Of a stretch of DNA of 64,000 bases, positions 15,622 through 24,591 are shown one piece after another. Positions within the stretch are counted from its first letter, which is position 1. Every line of letters starts with the position of its first letter. The translations under genes and the position numbers were made by a program. This DNA is from Candidatus Fimenecus excrementigallinarum. GTDB taxonomy: Bacteria > Bacillota > Clostridia > Oscillospirales > Acutalibacteraceae. The stretch lies in the NCBI GenBank assembly GCA_018714805.1, contig DVMW01000043.1, positions 32,522 through 96,521 on the forward strand, given 5' to 3'. The notes below the pieces were generated by a model. That model was given only the letters and a program-made list of their open reading frames with translations. It was not told the origin of the DNA and ran no database searches.

Positions 15622-15662
15622 AAAAAAGCACGGGGTGCGTAAAACGCATCCCGTGCTTATCC
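15622..15662. terminator. Bidirectional terminator
   Basis: A 13-bp inverted repeat (GCACGGGGTGCGT against ACGCATCCCGTGC, one mismatch) with an AAA loop lies between convergent genes. The minus strand has a run of six Ts after it, serving the GH36 gene. The + strand tail is weaker. Confidence 0.8.
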
Positions 15663-15673
15663 GTTTTGCCGCT

Positions 15674-17317
15674 TTATACGATTTTGCCGCTTTGCATATC
15701 AAAGCTGAAATGCTTTTCCGTGCCGTTTTCGGTATAGTCGATATCCAGAATGCGCCGCGCCGATGCACGGAATTCCGCTTTTCGGATAACAATCTCATCC
15801 TTGGAAAACGTCCGCAGCAAAAGCTGCATTTGCCGTTCGTTATAGTCGCCGACGTTGTCGGAGGTGAACAGCACGGAGCCGAACAGCTTGTTGACCGTCG
15901 CGATAATCTCGCGCTGTTCAAAGCTGCAATGCATATTGTTTTCCCGCAGCAGGAACACGTCCGGGTCGTTGCGGAACGCGCGGCCGTCAAGCTGCCGGCG
16001 GAAAATCGAATTGCCGAGCGTGTTGATGGTCGAAACGTTTTCGCGATGGCTGAAGGTTTGGTGGTTCCAGCTTAAGCCCATGTCCGCGCCGATGCGGCAG
16101 TATTCGACCTTCCCGAAGGCCGGGAACAGCGGCACGCCGCAGCCGAGAATCTGCTTTTCGCCGACGCATTCCCGCAAAAAGTCCATGGCCTCGCACATCA
16201 GCTGCCCGCGCGTTTTGCCGTGGTTCGGAATGATGGCCGCGGCATACAGGAAATCCAGCTTGACAAGGTCGTAGCCCCACTCGTTTAAAATGACGTCAAA
16301 GAAGTGGCGGATGTATTCGCGCGCTTGAGGGTTTTCAATGTCCAGCGCATAAAAGCCGCCCCAGTTGAGCCCGCAGCGGACCGGCTTGCCGTTCGGATAG
16401 CGGATAATCCAGTCCGGGTGCGCCTTTGCGACCTCGGAAACATACTGCGCGCCGAAGGGGGCGAGCCAAAGCCCAGCCTTCATGCCCTTGGCGTGGATTT
16501 GGTCGGCGACGAGCTTCATGCCGCCGGGGAATTTTTTCTGGTCAATCGTGAGCCAGTCGCCGACGTTGGACTGGTACCCGTCGTCAACCTGGAAAATATC
16601 GATATCGGCCTGCACCTTGGACAGCGCCTCCAAGTCGGCGGAGACGATTTTTTCGTTGATGTTCGGGTAGTAGTTGTACCAGGTCGTGTACCCGTTCTGG
16701 ACGGGAGCCGTGGCCTTCGGAATGCCGAGGAGCTTGAACCAGCGGTCAAAGACCTCGTCCTCGGCGCCCTGCAGATGGACAATGTCCAGAACGTCGTATT
16801 CGCCGTCGATGGCAATGCCTTCCAAATCCTTTTCCACCGTCACGGTGTTTTCCGGGCAGTTGAAGCGGAAAATCGTGTACCCCGTGCGCTCGTTTAAAGA
16901 GGCGAACAGGTCGTACTGCGCGCCGCGGCGCACATAGGCGTAGGAAAAGCCGTGGAAATACCCGGGCTTTGTGCCGTACTTTGTAAAGGTGTAGTCCCCG
17001 GAGGAACGGACGGAGGACGCCATGATAAACGGCTTGTATAACAGCTGCAAATACGGCGGCTTTTCATCCGGGAACATCTCGCGGCAATCCGTCCATGACT
17101 GAAAGCCGTTTAAAAACAGCCGGTCGTCGGGGCCGAACGTGTAGGGGATGGTGATGGAAAGCTTGTGGATACGCACGGGCACGGGCGTCTGGATGCGCAG
17201 CGCAACGTGGTCGCAAAACGCCTTGCAATGCATCCGGAAATGCTCGGTTTCAAACAGGTTGGTCACATAGGTGGTTTTGGCAACCTGGTACTCGACGGAA
17301 AGCTTGAATTTTTCCAT
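15674..17317 (-). CDS. Alpha-galactosidase-like glycoside hydrolase (GH36)
   Basis: A 547-residue cytoplasmic enzyme expected to remove terminal alpha-galactose from oligosaccharides such as melibiose or raffinose. An N-terminal beta-domain (about 1-190) is followed by the catalytic barrel, with GYTTWYNYYPNI, FQVDDGYQ and KAGLWLAPF. LVKLDFLYAA contains the nucleophile Asp, and CRIGADM contains the acid/base Asp. A C-terminal beta-domain ends the protein. No signal peptide is seen. GGAGG lies upstream of the ATG at 17317; a TTG four codons earlier overlaps this Shine-Dalgarno and was rejected. It diverges from the phosphohexomutase/alpha-mannosidase run, suggesting a glycan-use locus. It is shorter than large GH36 enzymes (about 700 aa), so the precise subfamily is unsure. 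Confidence 0.85.
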   Translation of the reverse strand: MEKFKLSVEYQVAKTTYVTNLFETEHFRMHCKAFCDHVALRIQTPVPVRIHKLSITIPYTFGPDDRLFLNGFQSWTDCREMFPDEKPPYLQLLYKPFIMASSVRSSGDYTFTKYGTKPGYFHGFSYAYVRRGAQYDLFASLNERTGYTIFRFNCPENTVTVEKDLEGIAIDGEYDVLDIVHLQGAEDEVFDRWFKLLGIPKATAPVQNGYTTWYNYYPNINEKIVSADLEALSKVQADIDIFQVDDGYQSNVGDWLTIDQKKFPGGMKLVADQIHAKGMKAGLWLAPFGAQYVSEVAKAHPDWIIRYPNGKPVRCGLNWGGFYALDIENPQAREYIRHFFDVILNEWGYDLVKLDFLYAAAIIPNHGKTRGQLMCEAMDFLRECVGEKQILGCGVPLFPAFGKVEYCRIGADMGLSWNHQTFSHRENVSTINTLGNSIFRRQLDGRAFRNDPDVFLLRENNMHCSFEQREIIATVNKLFGSVLFTSDNVGDYNERQMQLLLRTFSKDEIVIRKAEFRASARRILDIDYTENGTEKHFSFDMQSGKIV

Positions 17318-17346
17318 AATGGCCTCCAAATGGGATTAGTAGAGAC

Positions 17347-17355
17347 AGTATACCA
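17347..17355 (-). promoter_or_regulatory. Extended -10 promoter of the GH36 gene
   Basis: TGG-TATACT on the minus strand forms an extended -10 about 30 nt before the start codon. The best -35 at 17 nt is a weak GTGCAA. Confidence 0.4.
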
Positions 17356-17398
17356 TAAATTCTGTCGGATTGCACCCAAATTTATTTTTTCTTTTTTG

Positions 17399-17427
17399 TT
17401 GATTTTGCCGCCCGCGTGCTGTAAAAT
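17399..17427 (+). promoter_or_regulatory. Promoter of the phosphohexomutase operon
   Basis: TTGATT (17399-17404), 17-nt spacer and TAAAAT (17422-17427). The predicted start lies about 18 nt before the start codon. Confidence 0.6.
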
Positions 17428-17451
17428 AAGAAAAAACTGCGGAGGTGGCCT

Positions 17452-19092
17452 ATGCGGTTTGCGGACCGGTACAACGAATGGCTTTTGTTCGACGATGAAA
17501 CAAAGCAGGAGCTTTTGAAAATTACGGATGAAAAAGAGCTGGAGGACCGTTTTTACAAGGACCTTGCGTTCGGGACCGGCGGCCTTCGCGGCATTATGGG
17601 CGCGGGCCCGAACCGCATGAACGTGTATACCGTTTCCAAGGCGACGGCGGGGCTTGCGCAGTATTTAAACGACCGCTTCTCCGGGGAAAAGCACGTCGTG
17701 ATTGCTTACGATTCGCGCAACCATTCCCGCGCCTTCGCGGAATGCGCCGCGCAGGTGCTTGCCGCCAAGGGCATCACGGCCCATCTGTTCCGCGAAATCA
17801 CGCCGACGCCGGTGCTTTCCTTCGCCGTGCGGTACCTGCACGCGGCCGCCGGCATCGTCATTACGGCAAGCCACAACCCCAAGGAATACAACGGCTACAA
17901 GGTCTACGACGCGAACGGCTGCCAGCTGGTGCCCGCGCTCGCAGATGAAGTCATCCGCTATGTCAACGCCGTTACCGATTTGCGCCGCATTGACCGGCTC
18001 GACTTCGAGGTCGCCAAATCCAGCGGCCTTGTGCGGTTTGTGAGCCCCAAGGTGCTCGACGCGTTTCTGGACGCGGTTCGGGCGCAGTCGGTGTATACGG
18101 AAAGTACGGATTTGAAGGTGGTGTATACGCCGCTGCACGGGACCGGCAACATCCCGGTCCGCCGTATTCTCGAACGGTACGACGTCTCCGTTTTGAAATC
18201 GCAGGAACAGCCGGACGGCGATTTTTCTACGGTGCGCTCGCCGAACCCGGAGGAACGCGACGCTTTGACGCTCGCCATAGAGCAGGCGAGAGCGCAGGGG
18301 GCCGACCTTGTGCTCGGCACGGACCCCGACTGCGACCGCGTCGGCATTGCGGTCCGGCACGATGGGGACTATGTGCAGCTGACCGGCAACCAGGTCGGCG
18401 CGCTTTTAACGGATTTCCTGCTTCGCTTCCAAAGGGACACGCTCAAGCCCGGCGCGACGCTTGTTAAGACCATTGTGACCAACGACCTCGGCGCGGATAT
18501 TGCGCGCAGGTACGGCCTGTCCGTCGTGGAAACGCTGACGGGCTTTAAATTCATCGGCGAGCAAATCACGAAATTTGAAGAGAGCGGCGACCGGTATTTC
18601 GTGTTCGGGTATGAGGAGAGCTACGGCTACCTTGCCGGTACATACGCGCGCGACAAGGACGCGGTCGTCGCCTCCATGCTCATTTGTGAAATGGCCGCGT
18701 ACCACAAAGCGGGCGGCCGCACGCTTGTCGATGCGCTCGAGAGCCTGTATGCCGATTACGGGTGCTATCTGGACGCGCTGAAAACCTATACCCTGCGCGG
18801 GGAGGACGGCGCGGCGCGTATACGCGCCATTATGCAGGCTTTCCGGAAGGCGGGGGCGTCCGCGTTTTCGGACGTCAAGGACGTGGAGGACTTCGCCGAG
18901 GGGGTTGGAGAGCTGCCCAAATCGGATGTGCTGAAATTCCGGTTCGAGGACGGCGGCTGGCTCGCGATACGGCCTTCCGGCACCGAACCGAAGCTGAAGG
19001 TCTATTTTTCCGTCTGCGCAAAAGAACGGGCAAGCGCCGAAGAAAAGCTTGCCCGCCTGCAGGCGGCCTTTCAGGAGGCGATTGGAGCATGA
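17452..19092 (+). CDS. Phosphoglucomutase/phosphomannomutase family enzyme
   Basis: A 546-residue alpha-D-phosphohexomutase, most likely interconverting glucose-1- and glucose-6-phosphate (PgcA-like). The N-terminal FGTGGLRGIMGAGPNRMN is typical of this long subfamily. TASHNPKEYNGYKVY holds the phosphoserine (Ser140), TDPDCDRVG binds Mg2+, GYEESYGYL is the sugar-specificity loop, and RPSGTEPKLKVYF binds the substrate phosphate. All key residues are present. GGAGGTGG precedes the ATG. The stop overlaps the next start as ATGA. It connects galactose and mannose released by the neighbouring hydrolases to glycolysis and wall precursors; that link is inferred. Confidence 0.9.
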   Translation: MRFADRYNEWLLFDDETKQELLKITDEKELEDRFYKDLAFGTGGLRGIMGAGPNRMNVYTVSKATAGLAQYLNDRFSGEKHVVIAYDSRNHSRAFAECAAQVLAAKGITAHLFREITPTPVLSFAVRYLHAAAGIVITASHNPKEYNGYKVYDANGCQLVPALADEVIRYVNAVTDLRRIDRLDFEVAKSSGLVRFVSPKVLDAFLDAVRAQSVYTESTDLKVVYTPLHGTGNIPVRRILERYDVSVLKSQEQPDGDFSTVRSPNPEERDALTLAIEQARAQGADLVLGTDPDCDRVGIAVRHDGDYVQLTGNQVGALLTDFLLRFQRDTLKPGATLVKTIVTNDLGADIARRYGLSVVETLTGFKFIGEQITKFEESGDRYFVFGYEESYGYLAGTYARDKDAVVASMLICEMAAYHKAGGRTLVDALESLYADYGCYLDALKTYTLRGEDGAARIRAIMQAFRKAGASAFSDVKDVEDFAEGVGELPKSDVLKFRFEDGGWLAIRPSGTEPKLKVYFSVCAKERASAEEKLARLQAAFQEAIGA

Positions 19093-19328
19093 ATCTGGAG
19101 CAGTACATCGAAACCGCCATTCGTCCGCGCTTGCAGGGCGACGGCGGTGAGGTCCGCTTTGCGGAGCAAAAGGAGGACAGCCTGACGCTTGTGTTTCAGG
19201 GGGAGTGCTCCAAATGCCTTATCCTGGAACGCTGCGTGCGCTGGATAGAGGAGCAGATTGCACACGACCTCGGCGTGCGCGTGCACATCCGCGCCGTGCG
19301 CAAAAAGCCGTATTTCTGGGACGCATAA
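19089..19328 (+). CDS. Nfu/NifU C-terminal-domain protein
   Basis: A 79-residue protein that matches the NifU C-terminal domain, a scaffold or carrier for Fe-S clusters. IRPRLQGDGGEVRF is the domain start, and GECSKC places the two cluster-binding cysteines at 40 and 43. The usual spacing C-x-x-C is kept. The ATG overlaps the mutase stop (ATGA) and the gene ends 11 nt before the alpha-mannosidase, so it is in the same transcript. A shared function with sugar enzymes is not obvious. Confidence 0.8.
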   Translation: MNLEQYIETAIRPRLQGDGGEVRFAEQKEDSLTLVFQGECSKCLILERCVRWIEEQIAHDLGVRVHIRAVRKKPYFWDA

Positions 19329-19339
19329 GGAGGGTGTAA

Positions 19340-22288
19340 ATGGCACATATCGCTGTGGTGCGCCGCAGTATGCGACCCGAGGAATGGACGCAGCTGCGCT
19401 TCGGCTGGCTGAAGCGGCACATTTATAAAAAGCAGTATGAAATTAAGACCCTGCAAATCCGCAACGCACGCCAGGTCGCGGAAATGGAATTTGTCTACGA
19501 CGACGATTACGTGCCGCTGTGCAAGGGAGATTTCTATTTTACGCCGGACGGCACCGCCTTTATCCGCGGCGACATCGTTATCCCGGAGGATTTGCGGCAG
19601 GAGGAGCTCTGGCTGACGCTGAAAACGGCGGCGGAGATGATTGTGCGGGTCAACGGCGCCTATGTCGGCGGCGTCGACCCGAACCGGGAACGCGTGCTGC
19701 TTACGCCGTATCTCGCGCCCGGCACGGAGCGCCTGCATATTGAAATCCAGGGGTACAACCGCTCCAAGCCCGACGACGAGCGCAATCCGGAGTCGCTGTC
19801 CGTGCGCGGGTGCAGGCAGATTTTTGAGGGCGCCTATCTTTCCGTCGTGGACCACGCCGTCCTGGACCTGGTCTACGATTTGGAGCTTTTCCTGAATATT
19901 GCGGGCAGCGAGCTGTTTTCGGAGGACTACCGTGCGTTTTTGAACCGGGAGCTCAGCCGCGCGCTCGATTGTATTGATTTTGAGGACGATGCGCTGCCCG
20001 GGCTTGCCGACGCAAAACGGTATATAGACGAGGTCGTCTATGCAAACGACGACTACAAGGGCAGCGGCGACGTCGCGCTGCTGGCGCATTCGCACCTGGA
20101 TTTGGCGTATTACTGGCGGCGCGTCCATGCCGTGCAGAAAAACCTGCGCACGGTGCTTATCCAGCTGCGCTTAATGGACCGTTACCCGGAATTTACGTAT
20201 ACGCACACCCAGGCGTATACATACGAGACCCTGGAAAAGTATTATCCGGAAGTTTTTGCGGAACTCAAGGAGCGCGTAGCGCAGGGACGCTTCGAGCCGG
20301 TCGGCGCGATGTATGTCGAGCCCGACTGCAACATCCCGGCGGCGGAGAGCCTGATTCGGCAGTGCCTGTACGGACAGGCGTATTTCCGGGAAAAATTCGG
20401 CAAAACCATTCGCAACTGCTGGCTGCCGGATGTTTTCGGCAACAGCTGGATATTGCCGCAAATCTTGAAAAAATGCGGCGTGGACTATTTTGTTTCCAAC
20501 AAGATGTCTACCTGGAACGACACGAACCGTTTCCCGCACAACAACTTTGTATGGCGCGGGATTGACGGCAGCGAGGTTTACGCCTGCGTGCCGCCGACGC
20601 ATTTTATTACCTGGAATATGCCGTCCCAGATTCAGGAAAACTGGGAGGCGTACCAGGACAAAAACACAGGCGGGCAGACGCTGTCCATGTTCGGCTACGG
20701 CGACGGCGGCAGCGGCTGTACCGAGGAAATGCTCGAGCTTATGCGGCGCTTCCCGAAGGTTTCCGTTATGCCCAAGACCGAGCACGTCGGCGCGCAGGCG
20801 TTTTTGGAAAAGAACCTGAAGGACAACCCCAAGCTTGCCAAATGGGACGGCGAGCTGTATCTCGAAATGCACCGCGGGACATTCACGACAAAGGCCAAGA
20901 TAAAAAAGGAAAACCGCCGGCTCGAATATAAGCTGCGGGAGGCCGAGATTATTTCCACGCTGCGCGCGCTCGGCGGCGAGGCGTATCCGGCCGAAAAGCT
21001 GAAGGCCTGCTGGAAGAAGCTGCTTGTCAACCAGTTCCACGACATCTTACCCGGCAGCCATATTGCGCCCGTATATCGCGACGCGATGGCCGATTATGCC
21101 GAAATCGACCGGACGCTGGACGAGGTTATCGGCAGCGGGACGCAGTATTTTAATTCGCTGAATTTTGTTCGGACACAGCTGACGTTTTTTGAAAACGAAA
21201 ACGGCGACAGCACGCGCTTCGGCAAAAAGGGATATTGGTGCGTTCCGAACCTGCCCGCGCTCGGGCACGGGGAGGTGCGCCGCAGCGTCGGCACGGCGTC
21301 GCGCTGGTGCGCCTGTGTTGGGGACACGGTGGAAACGCCGTTTTACTCCATCCGTTTCGCGCCGGACGGCAGTTTCGAGAGCCTCTGGGATAAAACGCTT
21401 TCCCGCGAGTGGGTCGCCGGGCCTTTCAACCGGCTGTGCGTGTATGAGGACAAGCCGGGCGTTTATGATGCGTGGGATATTTTACCGAACTACAAGGACA
21501 AGCCCGTTTCGATCGAGGTGGTGTCGCCCTTGCAGCTGCAGGAACAGAGCGATGAAGCGGCAACGTTTGAAACGGAGCTTCGCGTAGGTACAAGTACCTG
21601 GAAGCGGCGCATCCGTCTTTTCCGCGTCTCGCGCGGCATTGAGGTGGAAAACGTTGTGGACTGGCGCGAGAAGCACCGTCTTGCCAAGGCGGAATTTACC
21701 TGCAACGTGCTTGCGCGCGAAGCGCTTTGCGACCTCGGGGCCGGCTTTATTCGGCGGGAGACGCACCGAAACACAAGCTGGCAGCAGGCGCGCTTTGAGG
21801 TCTGCCACCACAAATGGTGCGACCTTGCGGAGACCGACGGCGGTATCGCGCTGATAAACGACTGCAAGTACGGCGTCGGCTTTGAGGAGAACCGAATCTC
21901 CTTAAGCCTTCTGCGCGCCACCATCCGGCCGGACCCCACAAGCGATATGGGGCTGCACCGGTTCGCGTATCTGATTCTGCCGCACGCGGGAGACGCCGTG
22001 CACGCCCACATTAACCGTGCGGCGCTCGAATACAACATCCCGCTTGTCAAGGCGGATGTTTCCTGTCAGAACACGTTCCCCGGGCTGTTTTTACAGGCCA
22101 TGAAGCTGTCGGAGGACGGCAAAATGGTGGTCGTCCGTCTGACGGAAACCGAAGGGCACCGCGGCACGCTGCAGCTTCCGAAGCCGGTTAAGCTGCTCAA
22201 TATGCTCGAGGACGCCTGCGGGGAAGCGCAGTCGGTCGATTACCATCCGTTTGAAATTTTGACGCTCGGCATCCCGCTGCAGCAGTAG
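19340..22288 (+). CDS. Alpha-mannosidase (GH38)
   Basis: A 982-residue intracellular glycoside hydrolase that removes alpha-mannose from glycans. An N-terminal beta-sandwich (about 1-230) precedes the catalytic domain, with HSHLDLAYYW (zinc-binding His250 and Asp252). WLPDVFGNSWILPQILKKCG carries the nucleophile Asp, followed by YFVSNKMSTWND. A three-helix bundle and C-terminal beta-domains complete the usual GH38 layout. There is no signal peptide, so it probably acts on imported oligosaccharides. GGAGGGTG precedes the ATG. It is the last gene of the mutase-nfu-mannosidase unit, closed by a terminator. Confidence 0.92.
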   Translation: MAHIAVVRRSMRPEEWTQLRFGWLKRHIYKKQYEIKTLQIRNARQVAEMEFVYDDDYVPLCKGDFYFTPDGTAFIRGDIVIPEDLRQEELWLTLKTAAEMIVRVNGAYVGGVDPNRERVLLTPYLAPGTERLHIEIQGYNRSKPDDERNPESLSVRGCRQIFEGAYLSVVDHAVLDLVYDLELFLNIAGSELFSEDYRAFLNRELSRALDCIDFEDDALPGLADAKRYIDEVVYANDDYKGSGDVALLAHSHLDLAYYWRRVHAVQKNLRTVLIQLRLMDRYPEFTYTHTQAYTYETLEKYYPEVFAELKERVAQGRFEPVGAMYVEPDCNIPAAESLIRQCLYGQAYFREKFGKTIRNCWLPDVFGNSWILPQILKKCGVDYFVSNKMSTWNDTNRFPHNNFVWRGIDGSEVYACVPPTHFITWNMPSQIQENWEAYQDKNTGGQTLSMFGYGDGGSGCTEEMLELMRRFPKVSVMPKTEHVGAQAFLEKNLKDNPKLAKWDGELYLEMHRGTFTTKAKIKKENRRLEYKLREAEIISTLRALGGEAYPAEKLKACWKKLLVNQFHDILPGSHIAPVYRDAMADYAEIDRTLDEVIGSGTQYFNSLNFVRTQLTFFENENGDSTRFGKKGYWCVPNLPALGHGEVRRSVGTASRWCACVGDTVETPFYSIRFAPDGSFESLWDKTLSREWVAGPFNRLCVYEDKPGVYDAWDILPNYKDKPVSIEVVSPLQLQEQSDEAATFETELRVGTSTWKRRIRLFRVSRGIEVENVVDWREKHRLAKAEFTCNVLAREALCDLGAGFIRRETHRNTSWQQARFEVCHHKWCDLAETDGGIALINDCKYGVGFEENRISLSLLRATIRPDPTSDMGLHRFAYLILPHAGDAVHAHINRAALEYNIPLVKADVSCQNTFPGLFLQAMKLSEDGKMVVVRLTETEGHRGTLQLPKPVKLLNMLEDACGEAQSVDYHPFEILTLGIPLQQ

Positions 22289-22299
22289 GCAAAACGGCA

Positions 22300-22335
22300 A
22301 GCGCCCCGGAAAGAGAACTTTCCGGGGCGCTTTTT
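22300..22335 (+). terminator. Rho-independent terminator after the GH38 gene
   Basis: AGCGCCCCGGAAAG and CTTTCCGGGGCGCT form a perfect 14-bp stem with a 4-nt loop, followed by TTTTT. It is also just past the convergent minus-strand gene. Confidence 0.9.
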
Positions 22336-22342
22336 CGCGGGC

Positions 22343-23023
22343 TTATAAAATATATACGCCGGAATCCAGCTGGACAATTTCCTTGCCGCAGGCGCGCACA
22401 TACCGCCGCACCGGCTCGTCAAACGTTCGGAAATCCCGCACGGCATAGTTTTTCAAATTGACGGTGCGTATCTTAAAGGAGCCGGCGTTGCAGATGAACA
22501 GCTCGCCGCCGTATTTGCTTAAGGAGACCGGCCTGCTGAACGCCGTGGAATTCTCGCCGCCAATGCGCATATAAAATTTCTTGTGGGAGACGGAATAGCT
22601 GATAATGGCGTTCTGCTCCGGCACCGTGCACCAAATCTGGCTGCCGTCGGAGGCGACGTCCTGTACGGGGCAGCCGTGGTACAGCAAATCGCCCGCCCAG
22701 ACCGGCTTTCCCTCATAGTCAAAAATGCCGGTTTCGCCGGTCGGGTACACAATGACGGTTCCGTTGTTGCCGTATACGTCGGCGTCGCAGTTTAAATAGT
22801 CGCCGATTTCGTCCACAATCCGCTGGTACCCGCCGCCGAATTTGTTTAGCATATATACGCTGCGCGTAACGGGGGCGTTGCGCATTTTTTCCATATCAAA
22901 GCCGAAAAACGAAACCTTGCACTTGTCGTCGGGCAAAATCTCTTTGCGTGAGAACAGGACGCCGCAGGAGAAGGGGACAAGGTCGATGATTTCGACCTTT
23001 TCAAAGTCCAGAATTTTTTTCAT
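22343..23023 (-). CDS. Hypothetical protein, beta-rich
   Basis: A 226-residue protein I do not recognise. There is no signal peptide or membrane helix. The sequence shows repeated short beta-strand patterns with Gly turns (NNGTVIVYPTGETGIFDYEGKPVWAGD; SKYGGELFICNAGSFKIRTVNL), reminiscent of a small beta-propeller or WD/YVTN-like fold. The ATG is preceded only by a weak GGTGA. It has its own good promoter and is convergent with the mannosidase gene. Base composition does not differ noticeably from its neighbours. Confidence 0.7.
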   Translation of the reverse strand: MKKILDFEKVEIIDLVPFSCGVLFSRKEILPDDKCKVSFFGFDMEKMRNAPVTRSVYMLNKFGGGYQRIVDEIGDYLNCDADVYGNNGTVIVYPTGETGIFDYEGKPVWAGDLLYHGCPVQDVASDGSQIWCTVPEQNAIISYSVSHKKFYMRIGGENSTAFSRPVSLSKYGGELFICNAGSFKIRTVNLKNYAVRDFRTFDEPVRRYVRACGKEIVQLDSGVYIL

Positions 23024-23074
23024 AGCCAGTCACCGAAATATATAAAAAAGTAGAAAAACCGTATATTCGTATTT

Positions 23075-23103
23075 ATTCTACTAAATTTTTTATATTCGGT
23101 CAA
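23075..23103 (-). promoter_or_regulatory. Promoter of the hypothetical beta-rich gene
   Basis: On the minus strand TTGACC (23098-23103), a 17-nt very A/T-rich spacer and TAGAAT (23075-23080). The predicted leader is about 45 nt. Confidence 0.7.
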
Positions 23104-23113
23104 CCGTTTGCCG

Positions 23114-23308
23114 TTATTTTTGAAAAGTTTTAGAAATCTCCAGGCTTTTCAGAAGCTGCCGGATACACCTGCATTCCCGGCTTTCGCAGGCGCCGCTCTG
23201 CCTGCACAGTATCTGCACCTCGCCGTTCGGCTTGCGGTGCTCCTCCAGCCAGACATTTTGATTTTTGTGCAGGCAGAATTGCTCGTACTCCACAACCGTT
23301 TCTCTCAT
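23114..23308 (-). CDS. Small cysteine-rich hypothetical protein
   Basis: A 64-residue soluble protein with five Cys (FCLHKNQN, LCRQSGACESRECRC), a spacing that suggests a small metal site. I do not recognise the family. AGGAG lies 8 nt before the ATG at 23308. An upstream in-frame ATG at 23398 lacks such a site, and its extra 30 residues look non-coding. The gene ends 11 nt before the promoter of the next minus-strand gene. It diverges from bofA. Confidence 0.6.
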   Translation of the reverse strand: MRETVVEYEQFCLHKNQNVWLEEHRKPNGEVQILCRQSGACESRECRCIRQLLKSLEISKTFQK

Positions 23309-23411
23309 GCGACAGGCTCCTCTCTTCGTTTGGTACAAGTATATTCCCGAAAAAAAGAAATAAACATCCGGCATAATCTGATTTTTCGGTTTATACAATG
23401 TACAAACTGGT

Positions 23412-23687
23412 ATGGAGACGATGCGCTTGACAGGTTGGATTTATTTTGCACTCGGTATTGCCGGCGTCGCGGTGCTGGCGGCTATGCTCAGAAGCGGGCG
23501 TTTTTTCGCGAGCCTCGCGCTTTCCGCCCTGCAGGGCGTCGCCGCATTTTTCGCCGTCAATTTTGTCGGCTCGTTTTTCGGCGTAGAGCTGCCGCTGAAT
23601 CTTCCCTCCCTGCTGCTTTCGGCGCTCGGCGGGGCGCCGGGTGTAATCGTGCTTTTGCTTTTGCAGGCGCTTTGCGCCGCAGTCTGA
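23412..23687 (+). CDS. bofA: BofA-like pro-SigmaK processing inhibitor
   Basis: A 91-residue membrane protein with two or three hydrophobic segments. The C-terminal half (FFAVNFVGSFFGVELPLN, LPSLLLSALGGAPGVIVLL) matches the BofA signature of vN...g..lplN...l...lGipGv. In Bacillus, BofA holds the SpoIVFB protease inactive in the mother-cell membrane around the forespore. The start may be ATG 23412 or ATG 23421 (GGAG lies 3 nt before the latter). It is convergent with cwlD, another spore gene. Confidence 0.8.
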   Translation: METMRLTGWIYFALGIAGVAVLAAMLRSGRFFASLALSALQGVAAFFAVNFVGSFFGVELPLNLPSLLLSALGGAPGVIVLLLLQALCAAV

Positions 23688-23688
23688 A

Positions 23689-23713
23689 AGGACCGAACGG
23701 TTTCGTTCGGTCC
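23689..23713. terminator. Hairpin between convergent bofA and cwlD
   Basis: AGGACCGAACG and CGTTCGGTCCT form an 11-bp perfect stem around a GTTT loop. T-runs are poor on both sides, so termination strength is doubtful, but the position between two convergent stops fits a shared terminator. Confidence 0.55.
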
Positions 23714-23719
23714 TGAAAT

Positions 23720-24418
23720 TTATGATTTTGTTTCCGCTTCCGGCAAAACGCCGGCCTGCATTTCCTGCAGCGTCTCAAAAACTGCCGCAGCGACCGCCTC
23801 GGCGTATGCGTTCAGGTTTTTGTCGAACAGCGCGTTGTCCGCATCGCTTGTAATAAACCCGGCTTCGACAAGACAGCTCGGCATATCGGTGTGCGCGTTG
23901 ACGTAGTAGTTGCCGTCCGCATTGTGCACATAGCCGCTTTTTACGCCGCGCGCTTTGCTGATGCCGACCTCGTCAAGCCCCTCCAAAATATGCTCTGCAA
24001 GCGCCCAGTCAATTTTGCCGGGCGTGTTTTCCACCCAGATTTCAACGCCGTTTCCGCTTTCGGCGCTGTTGCGGTGCAGGGAAACAAACAGAGTGCAGCG
24101 CTTGCGGTTTGCGGTTCGGCAGCGTTCCTCAAGCGACAGAAACGTGTCATCGTCGCGCGTCATATAAACCTTTACGCCTTTTGCTTCCAAAGCGTCGCGC
24201 GTTGCCAATGCGAGCCGCAAATTGTCGTCCTTTTCATAGCGCTCGCCGTTAACGGCGCCGGCGTCCTTCCCGCCGTGCCCGGCGTCGAGACAGACCGAAA
24301 TCTCCCGCTGTGCCGTCTGGTGGTAGTAAACCGCCGCGACGCAAAATACGATAAGGGCGGCGCACAAAATGCACAGAAAAAGCTTTGACAGCCGCTTTTT
24401 TTGAATCCGTTTTTTCAT
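23720..24418 (-). CDS. cwlD: N-acetylmuramoyl-L-alanine amidase, CwlD-like
   Basis: A 232-residue membrane-anchored zinc amidase (Amidase_3). CwlD with PdaA makes muramic delta-lactam in spore cortex, which later allows germination enzymes to act. One membrane helix (about 12-33) is followed by the catalytic domain, with LDAGHGGKDAGA (zinc His), a Glu in GERYEKDDN, SLHRNSA (second His) and SCLVEAGFITS (catalytic Glu). All zinc ligands are present. AGGAG lies 5 nt before the ATG at 24418. The cortex role is inferred from size, single anchor and its place beside bofA; a vegetative amidase is possible. Confidence 0.85.
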   Translation of the reverse strand: MKKRIQKKRLSKLFLCILCAALIVFCVAAVYYHQTAQREISVCLDAGHGGKDAGAVNGERYEKDDNLRLALATRDALEAKGVKVYMTRDDDTFLSLEERCRTANRKRCTLFVSLHRNSAESGNGVEIWVENTPGKIDWALAEHILEGLDEVGISKARGVKSGYVHNADGNYYVNAHTDMPSCLVEAGFITSDADNALFDKNLNAYAEAVAAAVFETLQEMQAGVLPEAETKS

Positions 24419-24536
24419 GAGGGCTCCTTTTTTTCGAAGGGCTTGTCTTTTCCGTTGCATTGTACCACGTTTCCTCCCAAGATTCAATGACACAATGTAT
24501 GTACGCTTTTGCGGACTTATGCAGGCGGCGGGTCGG

Positions 24537-24565
24537 TTGTAAATTCCGGCGGATTGTGATAGAAT
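24537..24565 (+). promoter_or_regulatory. Promoter of the addBA operon
   Basis: TTGTAA (24537-24542), 17-nt spacer and TAGAAT (24560-24565), with a predicted start about 20 nt before the addB ATG. Confidence 0.6.
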
Positions 24566-24591
24566 TGCAAAAAAGGAAAGGGGTGTGCGGG

